Part shown: positions 1 to 8,696 of the stretch, in pieces | Layout: the number at the start of each line of letters is the position of its first letter | Numbering within the stretch: the first letter of the stretch is position 1 | Notes under the pieces: generated by a model | What the model was told of the DNA's origin: nothing | What the model saw: only the letters and a program-made list of their open reading frames with translations | Database searches by the model: none | DNA from: a virus | Virus record (IMG/VR): IMGVR_UViG_3300031669_000002 | Location: 1 to 64,000 of that record | DNA: 64,000 bases | Reading direction: 5' to 3' (one strand) | Position numbers and translations under genes: made by a program

Positions 1-298
1 AAAAGAAGATAGCAAGTCTTCCAGCAAACAAAGTAAAACAGAAGAGAGATTTAGAAAGGCAAATTCGACAAGCTGAGGCATCTATTGCATTTAGACCGGG
101 CAATGATTTAAGAACAGTAAAAGAATCTTTTGGTTATGTCCCCAATGCCGAGCACGAGATCGAATGGATGAAAAAGAAGATAGCAAGTCTTCCAGCAAAC
201 AAAGTAAAACAGAAGAGAGATTTAGAAAGGCAAATTCGACAAGCTGAGGCATCTATTGCATTTAGACCGGGCAATGATTTAAGAACAGTAAAAGAATC
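1..298 (+). repeat. Exact 127-nt direct repeat, period 171
   Basis: Bases 1-127 match bases 172-298 without a mismatch and both copies are in the same reading frame (period 57 codons). The match ends sharply at base 128/299. It is either a real in-frame duplication inside the coding region or an assembly artefact at a contig edge. Confidence 0.85.
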
Positions 299-851
299 AG
301 TAGAGGGTGTTATGCCTCACGCTATCAACTTGTTTCATTCTATACATGCAGGAAATAAAGAAGAGGCTCTTAACTTTATTAGTTCGCTTCGTAAAAAGTA
401 TAACGATGATTTTGCGCTACGCACATATAAGATGGCAAAGTCATTTGCTAATGCACACAAGCAACATCAAGGAAAAGTAGAGGAAGATAGTCCTGTGATT
501 GATCCTGCTACTGGGAAACCTATTCAACCTACTACAATGACTAATGGTCAACCAGCACAAACTGCCCAACCAATAACAACAGCTCAGACAACCGCACAGC
601 AGCCGCCAGCACCTAAGGGTCAGCCAACAGCAGTGCCAGCACCAGGACAACCTGCATTGCCAGCAGCGGGTCAAGCAGGCGGAGCGCCAGTGCAAATGCC
701 AGCAGGAACTCCAAAGCCGGCATCGGGAAGCGCAGTAAATCAAGCAACAACACCAGTTCAAGATTTAGCTACTGGTCTTCAACAGTTGTCGCAGCCAGGC
801 AATCAAGTTGCAGCCAAGAAGGCAGCAGATGCATTGGCAAGAGTTCGATAA
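1..851 (+). CDS. Pro/Ala/Gln-rich protein, 5' end outside window
   Basis: The reading frame is open from base 3, so the gene starts upstream of the window; the first ATG inside it (168) is probably internal. The N-terminal part is basic and helical, with a unit that occurs twice at 100% nucleotide identity (bases 1-127 and 172-298). It is followed by a helical segment and a long low-complexity tail (about residues 110-205 counted from 168) rich in P, A, Q, T and G. Such tails are common in phage internal virion proteins, but I recognise no family. It is followed by a late promoter box and a membrane protein gene, so a late virion or lysis role is possible. Function unknown. Confidence 0.7.
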   Translation, partial: KKIASLPANKVKQKRDLERQIRQAEASIAFRPGNDLRTVKESFGYVPNAEHEIEWMKKKIASLPANKVKQKRDLERQIRQAEASIAFRPGNDLRTVKESVEGVMPHAINLFHSIHAGNKEEALNFISSLRKKYNDDFALRTYKMAKSFANAHKQHQGKVEEDSPVIDPATGKPIQPTTMTNGQPAQTAQPITTAQTTAQQPPAPKGQPTAVPAPGQPALPAAGQAGGAPVQMPAGTPKPASGSAVNQATTPVQDLATGLQQLSQPGNQVAAKKAADALARVR

Positions 852-854
852 ATA
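847..854 (+). promoter_or_regulatory. T4-type late promoter box (GATAAATA)
   Basis: GATAAATA overlaps the stop codon of the preceding gene and lies 18 bases before the next start, with an AAGGAG ribosome site between. The same box, with variation at the first base, precedes many genes in the window. Confidence 0.55.
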
Positions 855-872
855 TCGGTAAGGAGAAATATA

Positions 873-1187
873 ATGACTACACCCAAAAATAACAATTCAT
901 CATTAGCTGATTTTTTAATAAAATATTGGGTAATTATTGTTGCAGTTATTACGATGAGCACTGCTTGGGGAGCAACTCAAGTGAAAATCCGCAGTCTTGA
1001 AGATGCTGTTAAGGCAAATGCATCGACACAAAAAGATGTTCAAGACTTAAAGACTCAACAGGCGGTATCTGCTGCTCAAACAGCGGACACAAACAATACA
1101 GTAAAGCAGATGCAACAAATGCAACAACAACAGCAAATTCTCTTACAGCAGATTTTAATTAGTATGCCAAAGAGTAAGGGGAGATAA
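873..1187 (+). CDS. Small membrane-anchored coiled-coil protein
   Basis: 104 residues. A short polar N-terminus is followed by one hydrophobic segment (about residues 17-35). Then comes a long polar helix that becomes very glutamine-rich (residues 75-95, QQMQQ runs), predicted to be a coiled coil. This layout, an anchor plus a periplasmic helix, resembles phage inner-membrane spanins (Rz type), but no partner outer-membrane spanin is visible next to it, so the role is open. A good ribosome site (AAGGAG) and a late-type box lie upstream. Its stop overlaps the next start by one base, indicating translational coupling. Confidence 0.65.
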   Translation: MTTPKNNNSSLADFLIKYWVIIVAVITMSTAWGATQVKIRSLEDAVKANASTQKDVQDLKTQQAVSAAQTADTNNTVKQMQQMQQQQQILLQQILISMPKSKGR

Positions 1188-1564
1188 TGTTTATATCAGA
1201 GTTATTTGGCGGGCTAATCGAATCAAAGGGCATTCATAAGAAAGTTAAGATTATACGCGGTCCTAAAGACTGTGTGGGAAAGATTGGCACTGTTGGAGAG
1301 GTTAGACACGGTGCATTCAAGGGCGCGCCGAAAACGGTCACCATAGATTATGCGCGTGATGACGGAAGCATTGCTTCTATTCAGCTCTCTGATAAAGACG
1401 TGCGATTAGTTAAAGATACTTCTGTATCAGAAGCATCAACACACCAAAAAGAAGTAGCTCGAAAAAGGAAAGAATACGAACAGAAACTCGACCAAAAACG
1501 CAGTAAAGAAGGCGAAACATATCACTACGGTAATGCTAAGGTAGTTAAACCTCCCAGAGATTAA
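1187..1564 (+). CDS. KOW-like small protein, unknown function
   Basis: 125 residues. Residues about 20-40 (KVKIIRGPKDCVGKIGTVGE) resemble a KOW motif, the short beta element found in NusG and some ribosomal proteins: a basic strand, a conserved glycine and a GxxGxV turn. The C-terminal third is a charged helix rich in K, R and E. The start overlaps the preceding stop by one base, with a GGGGAG ribosome site. KOW-like folds often bind RNA or protein, but nothing more specific can be said. Confidence 0.6.
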   Translation: MFISELFGGLIESKGIHKKVKIIRGPKDCVGKIGTVGEVRHGAFKGAPKTVTIDYARDDGSIASIQLSDKDVRLVKDTSVSEASTHQKEVARKRKEYEQKLDQKRSKEGETYHYGNAKVVKPPRD

Positions 1565-1580
1565 AAGAATTCAACGCTTA

Positions 1581-1607
1581 GGACCGTTGATGACCGGCTG
1601 CTGGTCC
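1581..1607 (+). other. Possible RNA hairpin between genes
   Basis: GGACC at 1581-1585 can pair with GGTCC at 1603-1607, and an inner GACC/GGTC pairing is also possible. There is no U-run behind it, so it is not a classical terminator. The rest of 1565-1665 holds no gene I can support. Confidence 0.3.
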
Positions 1608-1665
1608 AATAGTACGGAGTCGTGCCCCGAAATTGTAAGTGAGCAAAAATTTAAGGTAAGCATAA

Positions 1666-2103
1666 ATGGCATATCCAAGATTACCAGCAATTGTATATCC
1701 GCCAGTATTTGGCAACGGGATGTATCTAAAGTTGGATTCCTACGGCAATATTGCTACATCCGTTGATCAAATAACTTGGTCAGCAGCTATACAACCTTTT
1801 GGATCAGTGGATGCTCGTTGGTTCTTTAATGGTGCATTCTTTGCAAACGGTATGTTTCTTATCTACGGTCATAGGATTGTAGCCATTGGCTCTTCTCTTC
1901 CAGGAAGTTCTTGGCAATCAACGATAGTAACCGGTGGCAATTGGCTAACATGCACTGTCAATTCAAATAATCAGTGGTATCTTACGGATGACGAAGGTAG
2001 AACAGCAACATCAGCAGACAGTTATCCAGGAAACTGGGCATTTACAAGAGCAACCAAAATCTTACCGCCAACTTTTGAATTTGATCCAATGTCCAATTGG
2101 TAA
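1666..2103 (+). CDS. Fibre-like protein with BNR/propeller-type repeats
   Basis: 145 residues. The protein is aromatic- and glycine-rich. Segments such as FGNGMYLKLDSYGNIATS and FFANGMFLIYGHRIVAIGSS, followed by W-S-A or S-W-Q-S motifs, are typical of the short beta repeats in phage tail-fibre and adhesin proteins ('found GNG, value, time-stamp S-x-D-G-x-x-W'). At this length it is far shorter than a full propeller, so it is a small fibre protein, a fragment, or one subunit of an oligomer. No clear ribosome site other than TAAGGTAAG upstream. Unlike the main fibre cluster it lies on the plus strand. Confidence 0.55.
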   Translation: MAYPRLPAIVYPPVFGNGMYLKLDSYGNIATSVDQITWSAAIQPFGSVDARWFFNGAFFANGMFLIYGHRIVAIGSSLPGSSWQSTIVTGGNWLTCTVNSNNQWYLTDDEGRTATSADSYPGNWAFTRATKILPPTFEFDPMSNW

Positions 2104-2159
2104 TTCGAAAAACTTTACCGAATACCGAACATTAAATACCAATAGCCTTGATTCTCCCA

Positions 2160-2167
2160 GATAAATA
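2160..2167 (+). promoter_or_regulatory. Late promoter box (GATAAATA)
   Basis: GATAAATA lies 32 bases upstream of the DsbA-like gene, with an AAGGAG ribosome site in between. Confidence 0.6.
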
Positions 2168-2199
2168 ATGTTATAGTTAGTTATATTAAGGAGAATTAT

Positions 2200-2460
2200 A
2201 TGGCAAGTAGAATGTATTCATCAGATCAAAAAGCAAAACTAAAACAACTTTTTACCGAATCGATTGCGATCTCTCAAGAGATCGAAGACTTATCAGAAGG
2301 ACTAAGCAGCACAGTCAAGGCAGTAGCAGAAGAATTAGAAATTAAACCAGGTCTTCTTAAAAAAGCAATTAAAATTGCACAGAAATCAAAGTGGACAGAT
2401 GCCCAAGCAGATCACTCTGAACTTGAGGATATACTTACTACGGTTGGTCGAACACTTTAG
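2200..2460 (+). CDS. dsbA: DsbA-like late-transcription dsDNA-binding protein
   Basis: 86 residues, all helical and charged. The central part (SSTVKAVAEELEIKPGLLKK, about residues 37-56) looks like the compact helical domain of T4 DsbA (89 aa), a double-stranded DNA-binding protein that acts at late promoters. In T4, dsbA sits among replication and late-transcription genes; here it precedes the DNA polymerase, separated from it by a homing endonuclease. It has its own late-type box and a strong ribosome site. The assignment rests on length, pattern and context; another small DNA-binding protein is possible. Confidence 0.5.
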   Translation: MASRMYSSDQKAKLKQLFTESIAISQEIEDLSEGLSSTVKAVAEELEIKPGLLKKAIKIAQKSKWTDAQADHSELEDILTTVGRTL

Positions 2461-2551
2461 TGGTTAGGTAAAAAACGAAGTAACAGTTCTCTATCTGTAA
2501 AATAGTAATTTATTATGGTGATCCGAGCCACAAGTCGGTAAAGGAAAAAAT

Positions 2552-3232
2552 ATGAGTAATTATAGAAAAATCTATGAACAGCATTATGGTCCAATTCCCA
2601 AAGATCAAACTGGCCGAACATACGAAATTCACCATATTGACGGTAATCACAATAACGATTCACCCGAAAATCTAAGAGCAGTATCTATTCAAGAGCATTA
2701 TGATATTCACTATACTCAGAAAGATTATGCTGCCTGTCTAAGAATTGCCTCAAAAATAAATCTGAGTCCTAAAGAAATTAGTGAATTAGCCAGAAAAAAT
2801 GCTTTGCGTAGGGTAGAAAATGGCACCAATCCTTTTTCGGGTCCAGAAAATAATAGAAAAAGAATTGATAATGGAACACATCATCTATTAGGTGGGAAGA
2901 TACAGAAACGGGCTGCACAAAAACAAGTCGATGAAGGAACACATCATTTATTACGAAGACCGGATGGCACAAGTGTATCTTCAGATAAAGTTTTAGAAGG
3001 AACACATAACTTTTTGGGGCCAGAAATCAACAATCAAAAAGTTGCAAACGGAACTCATCCATTTTTAGGAGGAGAGATTCAGAGAAAATCAGCGCGTAAG
3101 AGAATTGCCAATGGATCACATAATTTGTCAAAAGAAAACAGAAAGACTGTTTCTTGTCCATATTGTCCCAAAACAGGCGATGAAAGACTGATGAAAAGAT
3201 GGCACTTTGATAACTGCAAAATAAGGAAATAA
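2552..3232 (+). CDS. HNH homing endonuclease with NUMOD3-like repeats and C-terminal zinc finger
   Basis: 226 residues. The N-terminus carries an HNH motif (about residues 27-50: EIHHIDGNHNNDSPENL; the His pair, Asn and nearby His are the metal and catalytic ligands of the family). The middle has five repeats of the form NGT/EGTH-x(2-4)-L/F-x-G with basic helices between, as in NUMOD3 DNA-binding modules. The C-terminus is a finger, CPYC-x(9)-RWHFDNC, seen again in other endonucleases of this genome. It is inserted between the dsbA-like gene and the polymerase, only 6 bases before the polymerase start. It is a selfish element that would nick or cut DNA to spread itself. Confidence 0.88.
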   Translation: MSNYRKIYEQHYGPIPKDQTGRTYEIHHIDGNHNNDSPENLRAVSIQEHYDIHYTQKDYAACLRIASKINLSPKEISELARKNALRRVENGTNPFSGPENNRKRIDNGTHHLLGGKIQKRAAQKQVDEGTHHLLRRPDGTSVSSDKVLEGTHNFLGPEINNQKVANGTHPFLGGEIQRKSARKRIANGSHNLSKENRKTVSCPYCPKTGDERLMKRWHFDNCKIRK

Positions 3233-3238
3233 AATAAT

Positions 3239-6001
3239 ATGTCATATATTGATGCAATATTAGATCGTGATAAAGACAAAATTTATGTAGTTGAACGAGA
3301 TAAAAAAGGTAAAAGAATTTATCAAGAATATTCGCCCGAATATATTTTTTACTATAATGATCCGAAAGGAAAGCATCAAACGGTCTATCGAACGCCCGTA
3401 AATAGATTTTCTACTAAATCTAATAAAGAATTTCGAAAGGAGTTAAAGATGCACAACGGCAAGAAAACATGGGAATCAGATTGTAATCCAGTATTTCGCT
3501 GTCTTGCAGAAAACTACATGGGGATTCCTTCTCCCAAGTTGCATACTTGTTTCTTAGACATTGAGTCAGACTTTGATATAGAGCAGGGCGGCTATGCTCC
3601 AGTAGACAATCCGTTTAATAAGATTACTGCTATCACAATATATCTTGACTGGTTAGACAAACTAATTACATTAGCTGTTCCTCCAAAAACATTGTCAATG
3701 GAATCTGCATTATTGATTGCAAATAAGTTTGATGATACATATTTGTTTGAAAAAGAAGCAGATATGTTAGATACATTCCTAAACTTAATTGAGGATGCAG
3801 ATATACTGACAGGGTGGAACTCGGGCGGTTACGATCTACCATATATTGTGGGTAGAATAATTAGATCTCTTGCAAAAGATGACCTGCGTCGTCTTTGTTT
3901 GTGGGATAAAATGCCCAAGGAACGTGTCTTTCAAAAGTATGGTACTGAGCAAAAAACATATGACTTAGTGGGGAGAGTTCATCTCGACTATATGGAATTG
4001 TATATCAATTATACATATGAAGAGCGACATAGCTTTTCATTAGATGCTATCGGAGAATACGAGTTAGGTGAGAGAAAAGTTGCTTATGATGGTTCGTTAG
4101 ATCAACTGTATAACCAAGACTTTTATAAGTTTCTTGATTACAACAGGCAAGACGTGGTTATCGTTGCTAAGTTAGATAAAAAACTAAAATTCTTAGACTT
4201 ATCAAACGAACTTGCACACGAAAACGCAGTATTGCTTCAAACAACAATGGGAGTAGTCGCATTAACTGATCAAGCTATTATCAATGAGGCTCACAGGAAA
4301 GGGTTTATTGTGCAAGATCGCACAAAAATACACACTGAGATAGAATACGATGATGACGGCAACGAAATAGAAAACGATGACGATAAGGCAGCAGGAGCGT
4401 ATGTTGCTTATCCCAAAGTAGGAATGCATCAGTGGATTGGCGCAATTGATATTAACTCACTGTATCCGTCAACAATTAGATCATTAAACATGGCGCCAGA
4501 AACTATTGTTGGGCAACTACGGCCAATAATGACAGATCAATATATCGCTAATAAGATGGCAGATAAAATTGTCAATGGCAAAAAAGTTAAGGGGTGCAAA
4601 TTTGCCCAAGCTTGGGAAGGATTATTTGGGTCGTTAGAATATACTTCTGTTATGAACATGGAAAAGGGAACAGAAATAACAATTGATTGGGAAGGCAGCA
4701 ATCAGCCAACTGTTCATACTGCTGATGAAGTATGGCGTCTTATCTTTGAGGGTGGTCAGAAATGGATGATCAGTGCTAATGGAACTATTTTTAGTTATGA
4801 GTTCGAAGGAATTATTCCTGGATTGTTAGCAGACTGGTATTCGGATAGAAAAGTGTTACAGGCAAAAAAGAAGGCGGCAACAACGCCGGAAGAAATTGCA
4901 TTCTGGGATAAACGTCAACATGTTCGCAAAATTCAATTGAACGCATTATATGGCGCATTACTCAACGTTGGTTGTAGGTTCCATGATCATAGGATTGGAC
5001 AAAGCACGACACTAACAGGCAGAATTATCGCCAGACATATGGATGCGTTTGTCAACGAAGCTATTACGGGAAAATACGAATATGACGGAGAAGCTATCAT
5101 ATACGGAGATACTGACTCAGTTTATTTCTCAGCGTGGCCATTGGTTAAAGATGAAGTTGCTGCTGGAAGAATGGAGTGGAATAAAGATATATGTATCCAG
5201 CTTTATGATATGATTGCAGAACAAGTAAATGAAAGTTTTCCTGCAATGATGGAAAAAGAATGTCACTGTCCACATAACCGCGGAGTAATTCGTGGAGGTC
5301 GAGAGTTAGTAGCATCTAACGGGATATTCATCACAAAGAAACGCTATGCAGTTTTGATATACGATTCTGAGGGAGTTAGGTTAGATCAACTTGACGAGCA
5401 CTCAGCTAAGAAGAAAAACGTTGAGTATGGTCTTGGTAAAATTAAGGCTATGGGGTTAGATCTAAAACGGTCAGATACTCCAAAGGTCGTGCAAGACTTT
5501 TTAAGTAGAATTTTACTTAACGCTTTGATGCATGTTCCTAAAGAGAAAATCATTGAGAACATCAAAGTGTTCAAAGAAACATTTGCTGCCATGCCAGCGT
5601 GGGAAAAAGGAACTCCCAAACGAGTAAATAACTTAACCAACTACATCGCAACAGAAGAGCGTGAAGGAAAGTCGGGTATGCCAGGACACGTTCGAGCAGC
5701 AATGAATTGGAATAACCTACGCAGAATGCACGGTGATAATTACTCAATGAAAATCGTAGATGGAATGAAGATCATTGTTTGTAAATTAAAATCGAATCCG
5801 ATGGGATATACTTCGGTTGCTTATCCGATTGACGTGTTGCACATACCGCAATGGTTTAAGGATTTACCGTTCGATAACGGTTTAATGGAATCTACGATAG
5901 TAGATAAGAAGGTTGAGAACCTATTGGGTGTTCTGAACTGGGACTTAACCAATAATACCCAAATCAGTAGCAAGTTTGACTCCTTATTCGAATTCGAATA
6001 A
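3239..6001 (+). CDS. 43: DNA polymerase, family B (T4 gp43 type)
   Basis: 920 residues, close to T4 gp43 (898). It is the replicative DNA polymerase with 3'-5' proofreading. Exonuclease motifs: Exo I FLDIESDFD (about 105-113), Exo II TGWNSGGYDLPY (about 190-201), Exo III YNRQDV. Polymerase motifs: A DINSLYPSTIR (about 404), B KIQLNALYGALL (about 564), and C IYGDTDSVYFS (about 621), which holds the two catalytic aspartates; the thumb-side KKRY motif follows. All catalytic acids are present, so the enzyme should be active. It ends in a hydrophobic tail (SLFEFE), as expected for a clamp-binding C-terminus. The clamp gene is next but one gap away. The start at 3239 follows AAGGAAATAAAATA. Confidence 0.97.
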   Translation: MSYIDAILDRDKDKIYVVERDKKGKRIYQEYSPEYIFYYNDPKGKHQTVYRTPVNRFSTKSNKEFRKELKMHNGKKTWESDCNPVFRCLAENYMGIPSPKLHTCFLDIESDFDIEQGGYAPVDNPFNKITAITIYLDWLDKLITLAVPPKTLSMESALLIANKFDDTYLFEKEADMLDTFLNLIEDADILTGWNSGGYDLPYIVGRIIRSLAKDDLRRLCLWDKMPKERVFQKYGTEQKTYDLVGRVHLDYMELYINYTYEERHSFSLDAIGEYELGERKVAYDGSLDQLYNQDFYKFLDYNRQDVVIVAKLDKKLKFLDLSNELAHENAVLLQTTMGVVALTDQAIINEAHRKGFIVQDRTKIHTEIEYDDDGNEIENDDDKAAGAYVAYPKVGMHQWIGAIDINSLYPSTIRSLNMAPETIVGQLRPIMTDQYIANKMADKIVNGKKVKGCKFAQAWEGLFGSLEYTSVMNMEKGTEITIDWEGSNQPTVHTADEVWRLIFEGGQKWMISANGTIFSYEFEGIIPGLLADWYSDRKVLQAKKKAATTPEEIAFWDKRQHVRKIQLNALYGALLNVGCRFHDHRIGQSTTLTGRIIARHMDAFVNEAITGKYEYDGEAIIYGDTDSVYFSAWPLVKDEVAAGRMEWNKDICIQLYDMIAEQVNESFPAMMEKECHCPHNRGVIRGGRELVASNGIFITKKRYAVLIYDSEGVRLDQLDEHSAKKKNVEYGLGKIKAMGLDLKRSDTPKVVQDFLSRILLNALMHVPKEKIIENIKVFKETFAAMPAWEKGTPKRVNNLTNYIATEEREGKSGMPGHVRAAMNWNNLRRMHGDNYSMKIVDGMKIIVCKLKSNPMGYTSVAYPIDVLHIPQWFKDLPFDNGLMESTIVDKKVENLLGVLNWDLTNNTQISSKFDSLFEFE

Positions 6002-6076
6002 GAAAGTTATCGGAAAGCTTGCATCTGACCTAAATAATCATGTAGTATAAACAATAACAGTTAAAAGGAACAAGAC

Positions 6077-6835
6077 ATGAACCACGTTTATGAATATTTA
6101 AAAGACATCACCGATCACACTCTTTCACTCGGAAGTATTGAGTTAGTAAGGGTAAACGGCTCAGACAGCGAAACAGTTGTTGACGCTATGGCTGAAGATC
6201 GTAGTGTAATGCTTTTAGCAAAATCACACAAAGTAATACCAGAATTTATCGGTCAGTTTGGTATGCCAAATCTTACCAAGCTTAATGTTATTTTGGGCAT
6301 TCCTGAATATAAGGAAGGCGCAAAGATAACAGTAACAACCCAAGAAAAGCCAACAGAAGAAGGCAAAACTGTTACAGTGCCGACCGGGATGCACTTTGAA
6401 AACAAAGCAGGCGATTTCAAGAACGATTATCGATTTATGAGTTCAGAACTAATCAACACGCAATTAAAAACAGTTAAATCTAAGAAAGAACTCAAGTGGA
6501 ATGTAGAGTTCGCTCCGCTTGTTCAAAATATCCAACGTTTCAAATTTATGGCCCAAGCAAATAGTGAAGAGACTACGTTTGTTGCAAAAACAGAAAAGAA
6601 CCAGCTAAAGTTTTACTTTGGTGACCACTCTTCTCACGCTGGCAATTTTGTGTTCTCTGATGCAGTTATCGGATCATTATCAAAACCGTATCATTGGCCA
6701 ATTGCAGTGGTTCAAAGTATTTTGAATCTTCCTGGCGACAAGATTTTCCGTTTTAGCGATGATGGTGCAGCACAGATCGTTGTTGATAGCGGATTGGGCG
6801 TTTATACTTACACTTTACCAGCAATGCAAAAATAA
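6077..6835 (+). CDS. 45: Sliding clamp (T4 gp45 type)
   Basis: 252 residues (T4 gp45 is 228). The ring-shaped processivity factor holds the polymerase on DNA, and in T4 also activates late transcription with gp33 and gp55. The sequence has the clamp pattern: an N-terminal helix with KSHKVIPEFIGQFGMPNLTK-like strands, a central linker rich in K, E and T, and a second domain ending with YTYTLPAM. The position directly after the polymerase and the late promoter boxes across the genome support this. The ribosome site AAAGGAACAAGAC precedes the ATG. Confidence 0.85.
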   Translation: MNHVYEYLKDITDHTLSLGSIELVRVNGSDSETVVDAMAEDRSVMLLAKSHKVIPEFIGQFGMPNLTKLNVILGIPEYKEGAKITVTTQEKPTEEGKTVTVPTGMHFENKAGDFKNDYRFMSSELINTQLKTVKSKKELKWNVEFAPLVQNIQRFKFMAQANSEETTFVAKTEKNQLKFYFGDHSSHAGNFVFSDAVIGSLSKPYHWPIAVVQSILNLPGDKIFRFSDDGAAQIVVDSGLGVYTYTLPAMQK

Positions 6836-6837
6836 TT

Positions 6838-7065
6838 ATGGTTAGCGTATATAAAGAAGTTGAAGTTGAAATCGACATGTATGATATCGATACTGCTGAC
6901 TTAATCGAAGAATTAGAGCGTAGAAAGATTCCGGTAACGGATAAAGATATCCCTGTATATACGCAACTTAACGATCTCTATTTTGCATACTCTGTGGGGC
7001 AGCAGGACAGAGTAGATGCATTGCTTAAAGAATTATTTTACGATACAATAGGCCGAATTGCATGA
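6838..7065 (+). CDS. Small acidic protein, unknown
   Basis: 75 residues, strongly acidic, with an EVEVEIDMYDIDTADLIEEL beginning. Short phage proteins beginning this way are frequent, but their function is not known to me. It starts 2 bases after the clamp and overlaps the DpdA-like gene by 4 bases (ATGA), so it is translated with them. Confidence 0.7.
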   Translation: MVSVYKEVEVEIDMYDIDTADLIEELERRKIPVTDKDIPVYTQLNDLYFAYSVGQQDRVDALLKELFYDTIGRIA

Positions 7066-8693
7066 CCAAAAAAATACAACAAGTTGATCTCACGACTAAA
7101 CAGGTAGGACCAAACGGAAAACCAAACACAGCAATTTATCTGCCTGCGTTGAGTTCGTTTTATTCTACTACCACTGCAAAATATAAAGACCCGACTTACT
7201 GGGACACAACTCGTATGCCCGCAGCGTTTGATAAAGGCATTGAAGGATTAGATTGGCTAAACAAAGAAGACAGTTACTTCTATTATAAGTGGTCGCTATA
7301 TTCTGCTGGTCATGCAAATATTGATGTGGCCAAGCCAGACTTTAAAGAGGCAATGATACGTGACCGTAATCGCACTGATTCGTTTATTCTTGGCGACAGC
7401 GGCGGATTCCAAATTGGTAAATTAGTATGGGAAGGTGATTGGAAAAATCCTGCTTGTCCTAAGGCACAGAAAAAACGTGAACAAGTTTTAGCTTGGTTAG
7501 AAGCATATATGGACTATGGCATGATTCTTGATATTCCAGTGTGGGCCTGCAAGAATCCAGATGCTGCTGAGAAGATTGGCATTGCTTCATATCAGGACGC
7601 AGTTGATGCAACGAGAATCAACAACGACTACTTTATTAAAAATCGTACAGGAGGATGTAAATTCCTAAATGTGCTTCAAGGTAACTCATATGAAGAAGCA
7701 GACGATTGGTATGAACAGATGAAGGATTATTGTGATCCAACAAAATATCCAGAAAATTATTTTGAAGGTTGGTCAATGGGTGGTCAACACGTTGCAGATC
7801 CAGAGCTTGCGTTACGCAGATTAGTAAACATCGTTCATGATGGATTATTGCAACAGGGAAAGCATGATTGGATTCACTTCTTAGGTATGGGTAAAGTGCC
7901 TTGGGGATGTTTCTTAACAGACGTGCAGAACTCGCTAAGAAAATACTGGAACCCAGATGTTACAATTAGTATGGACTCAGCATCCCCATTCTTAATGGTT
8001 GCAAACGGCGGTATCTATACGCATCTTGTGACTGAGGATCAGGGAAAATGGACAACCGTTATGGATGGCTCAGTTGATGATAAAAAATATTCAACAGATA
8101 CTCGTCCGTTTAGTGAGATTCTAAAAGAAAGTCGCGGGTATAAGAACTTTGATGAATCACCTATCAGCTTGCGATTACAAGGTAAAGATGTTTGTGTTTA
8201 TAAACCTGGCGATCTTAACCGAATCGGCAAAGAAGGAAGAACAAGCTGGGATATGTTGAGTTATGTAGTTCAAATGGGGCATAACGTATTTGCTCATATT
8301 GATTCAATTCAACGCGCAATTGGTAAATACCAAACAGAGGGAATATATCCAGCAGGGTTGGTTGAGCGGGAATTTTATATGCCTGATGGTGTTGTTGGCA
8401 GAGAGTTAGTAGATAAAATATTTGCGGCAAAGACTCGAGAAGAAGCATTAGCAATAATCGAATATCATTCTCGATACTTAGGCAAATTAGTAGGCGGTAG
8501 AGGTAACAAAGGCAGCAAACGGATGAATGCCGGAACACACTTCGGTAATCTTTTCGAAGTAGTAGATTCACAACAAGAGCCAAAGACTTTTGAGGAAACA
8601 TCAGAATTGTCCGAATATGAGGGCGAAACCGATAAGCGGTTAGATGCTCTTGAAACAGGAGTTGATTCTGAGTGTGATAATGTGCTAATATAA
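7062..8693 (+). CDS. dpdA: DpdA-like DNA guanine transglycosylase (TGT superfamily)
   Basis: 543 residues. The family swaps guanine in DNA for a 7-deazaguanine such as preQ0, protecting phage DNA from host restriction. The TGT-type active site is clear: LGDSGGFQIG (about 110-119) holds the catalytic Asp. Further barrel-strand motifs follow: MILDIPVWAC, EGWSMGGQHV, HFLGMGKVPWG and TISMDSASPF. It is longer than bacterial tRNA TGT (about 375 aa), as phage and Dpd-type DpdA proteins are, and has an acidic tail. I see no C-terminal zinc site like that of tRNA TGT. The genes for making the base (FolE, QueD, QueE, QueC) lie within 11 kb on the same strand. An ATGA overlap couples it to the preceding gene. 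Confidence 0.82.
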   Translation: MTKKIQQVDLTTKQVGPNGKPNTAIYLPALSSFYSTTTAKYKDPTYWDTTRMPAAFDKGIEGLDWLNKEDSYFYYKWSLYSAGHANIDVAKPDFKEAMIRDRNRTDSFILGDSGGFQIGKLVWEGDWKNPACPKAQKKREQVLAWLEAYMDYGMILDIPVWACKNPDAAEKIGIASYQDAVDATRINNDYFIKNRTGGCKFLNVLQGNSYEEADDWYEQMKDYCDPTKYPENYFEGWSMGGQHVADPELALRRLVNIVHDGLLQQGKHDWIHFLGMGKVPWGCFLTDVQNSLRKYWNPDVTISMDSASPFLMVANGGIYTHLVTEDQGKWTTVMDGSVDDKKYSTDTRPFSEILKESRGYKNFDESPISLRLQGKDVCVYKPGDLNRIGKEGRTSWDMLSYVVQMGHNVFAHIDSIQRAIGKYQTEGIYPAGLVEREFYMPDGVVGRELVDKIFAAKTREEALAIIEYHSRYLGKLVGGRGNKGSKRMNAGTHFGNLFEVVDSQQEPKTFEETSELSEYEGETDKRLDALETGVDSECDNVLI

Positions 8694-8696
8694 AGT

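Noticed and set aside
441-761. Cys/Trp-rich minus-strand frame
   Set aside because: It is the reverse of the low-complexity Pro/Ala region of the plus-strand gene and has no ribosome site.
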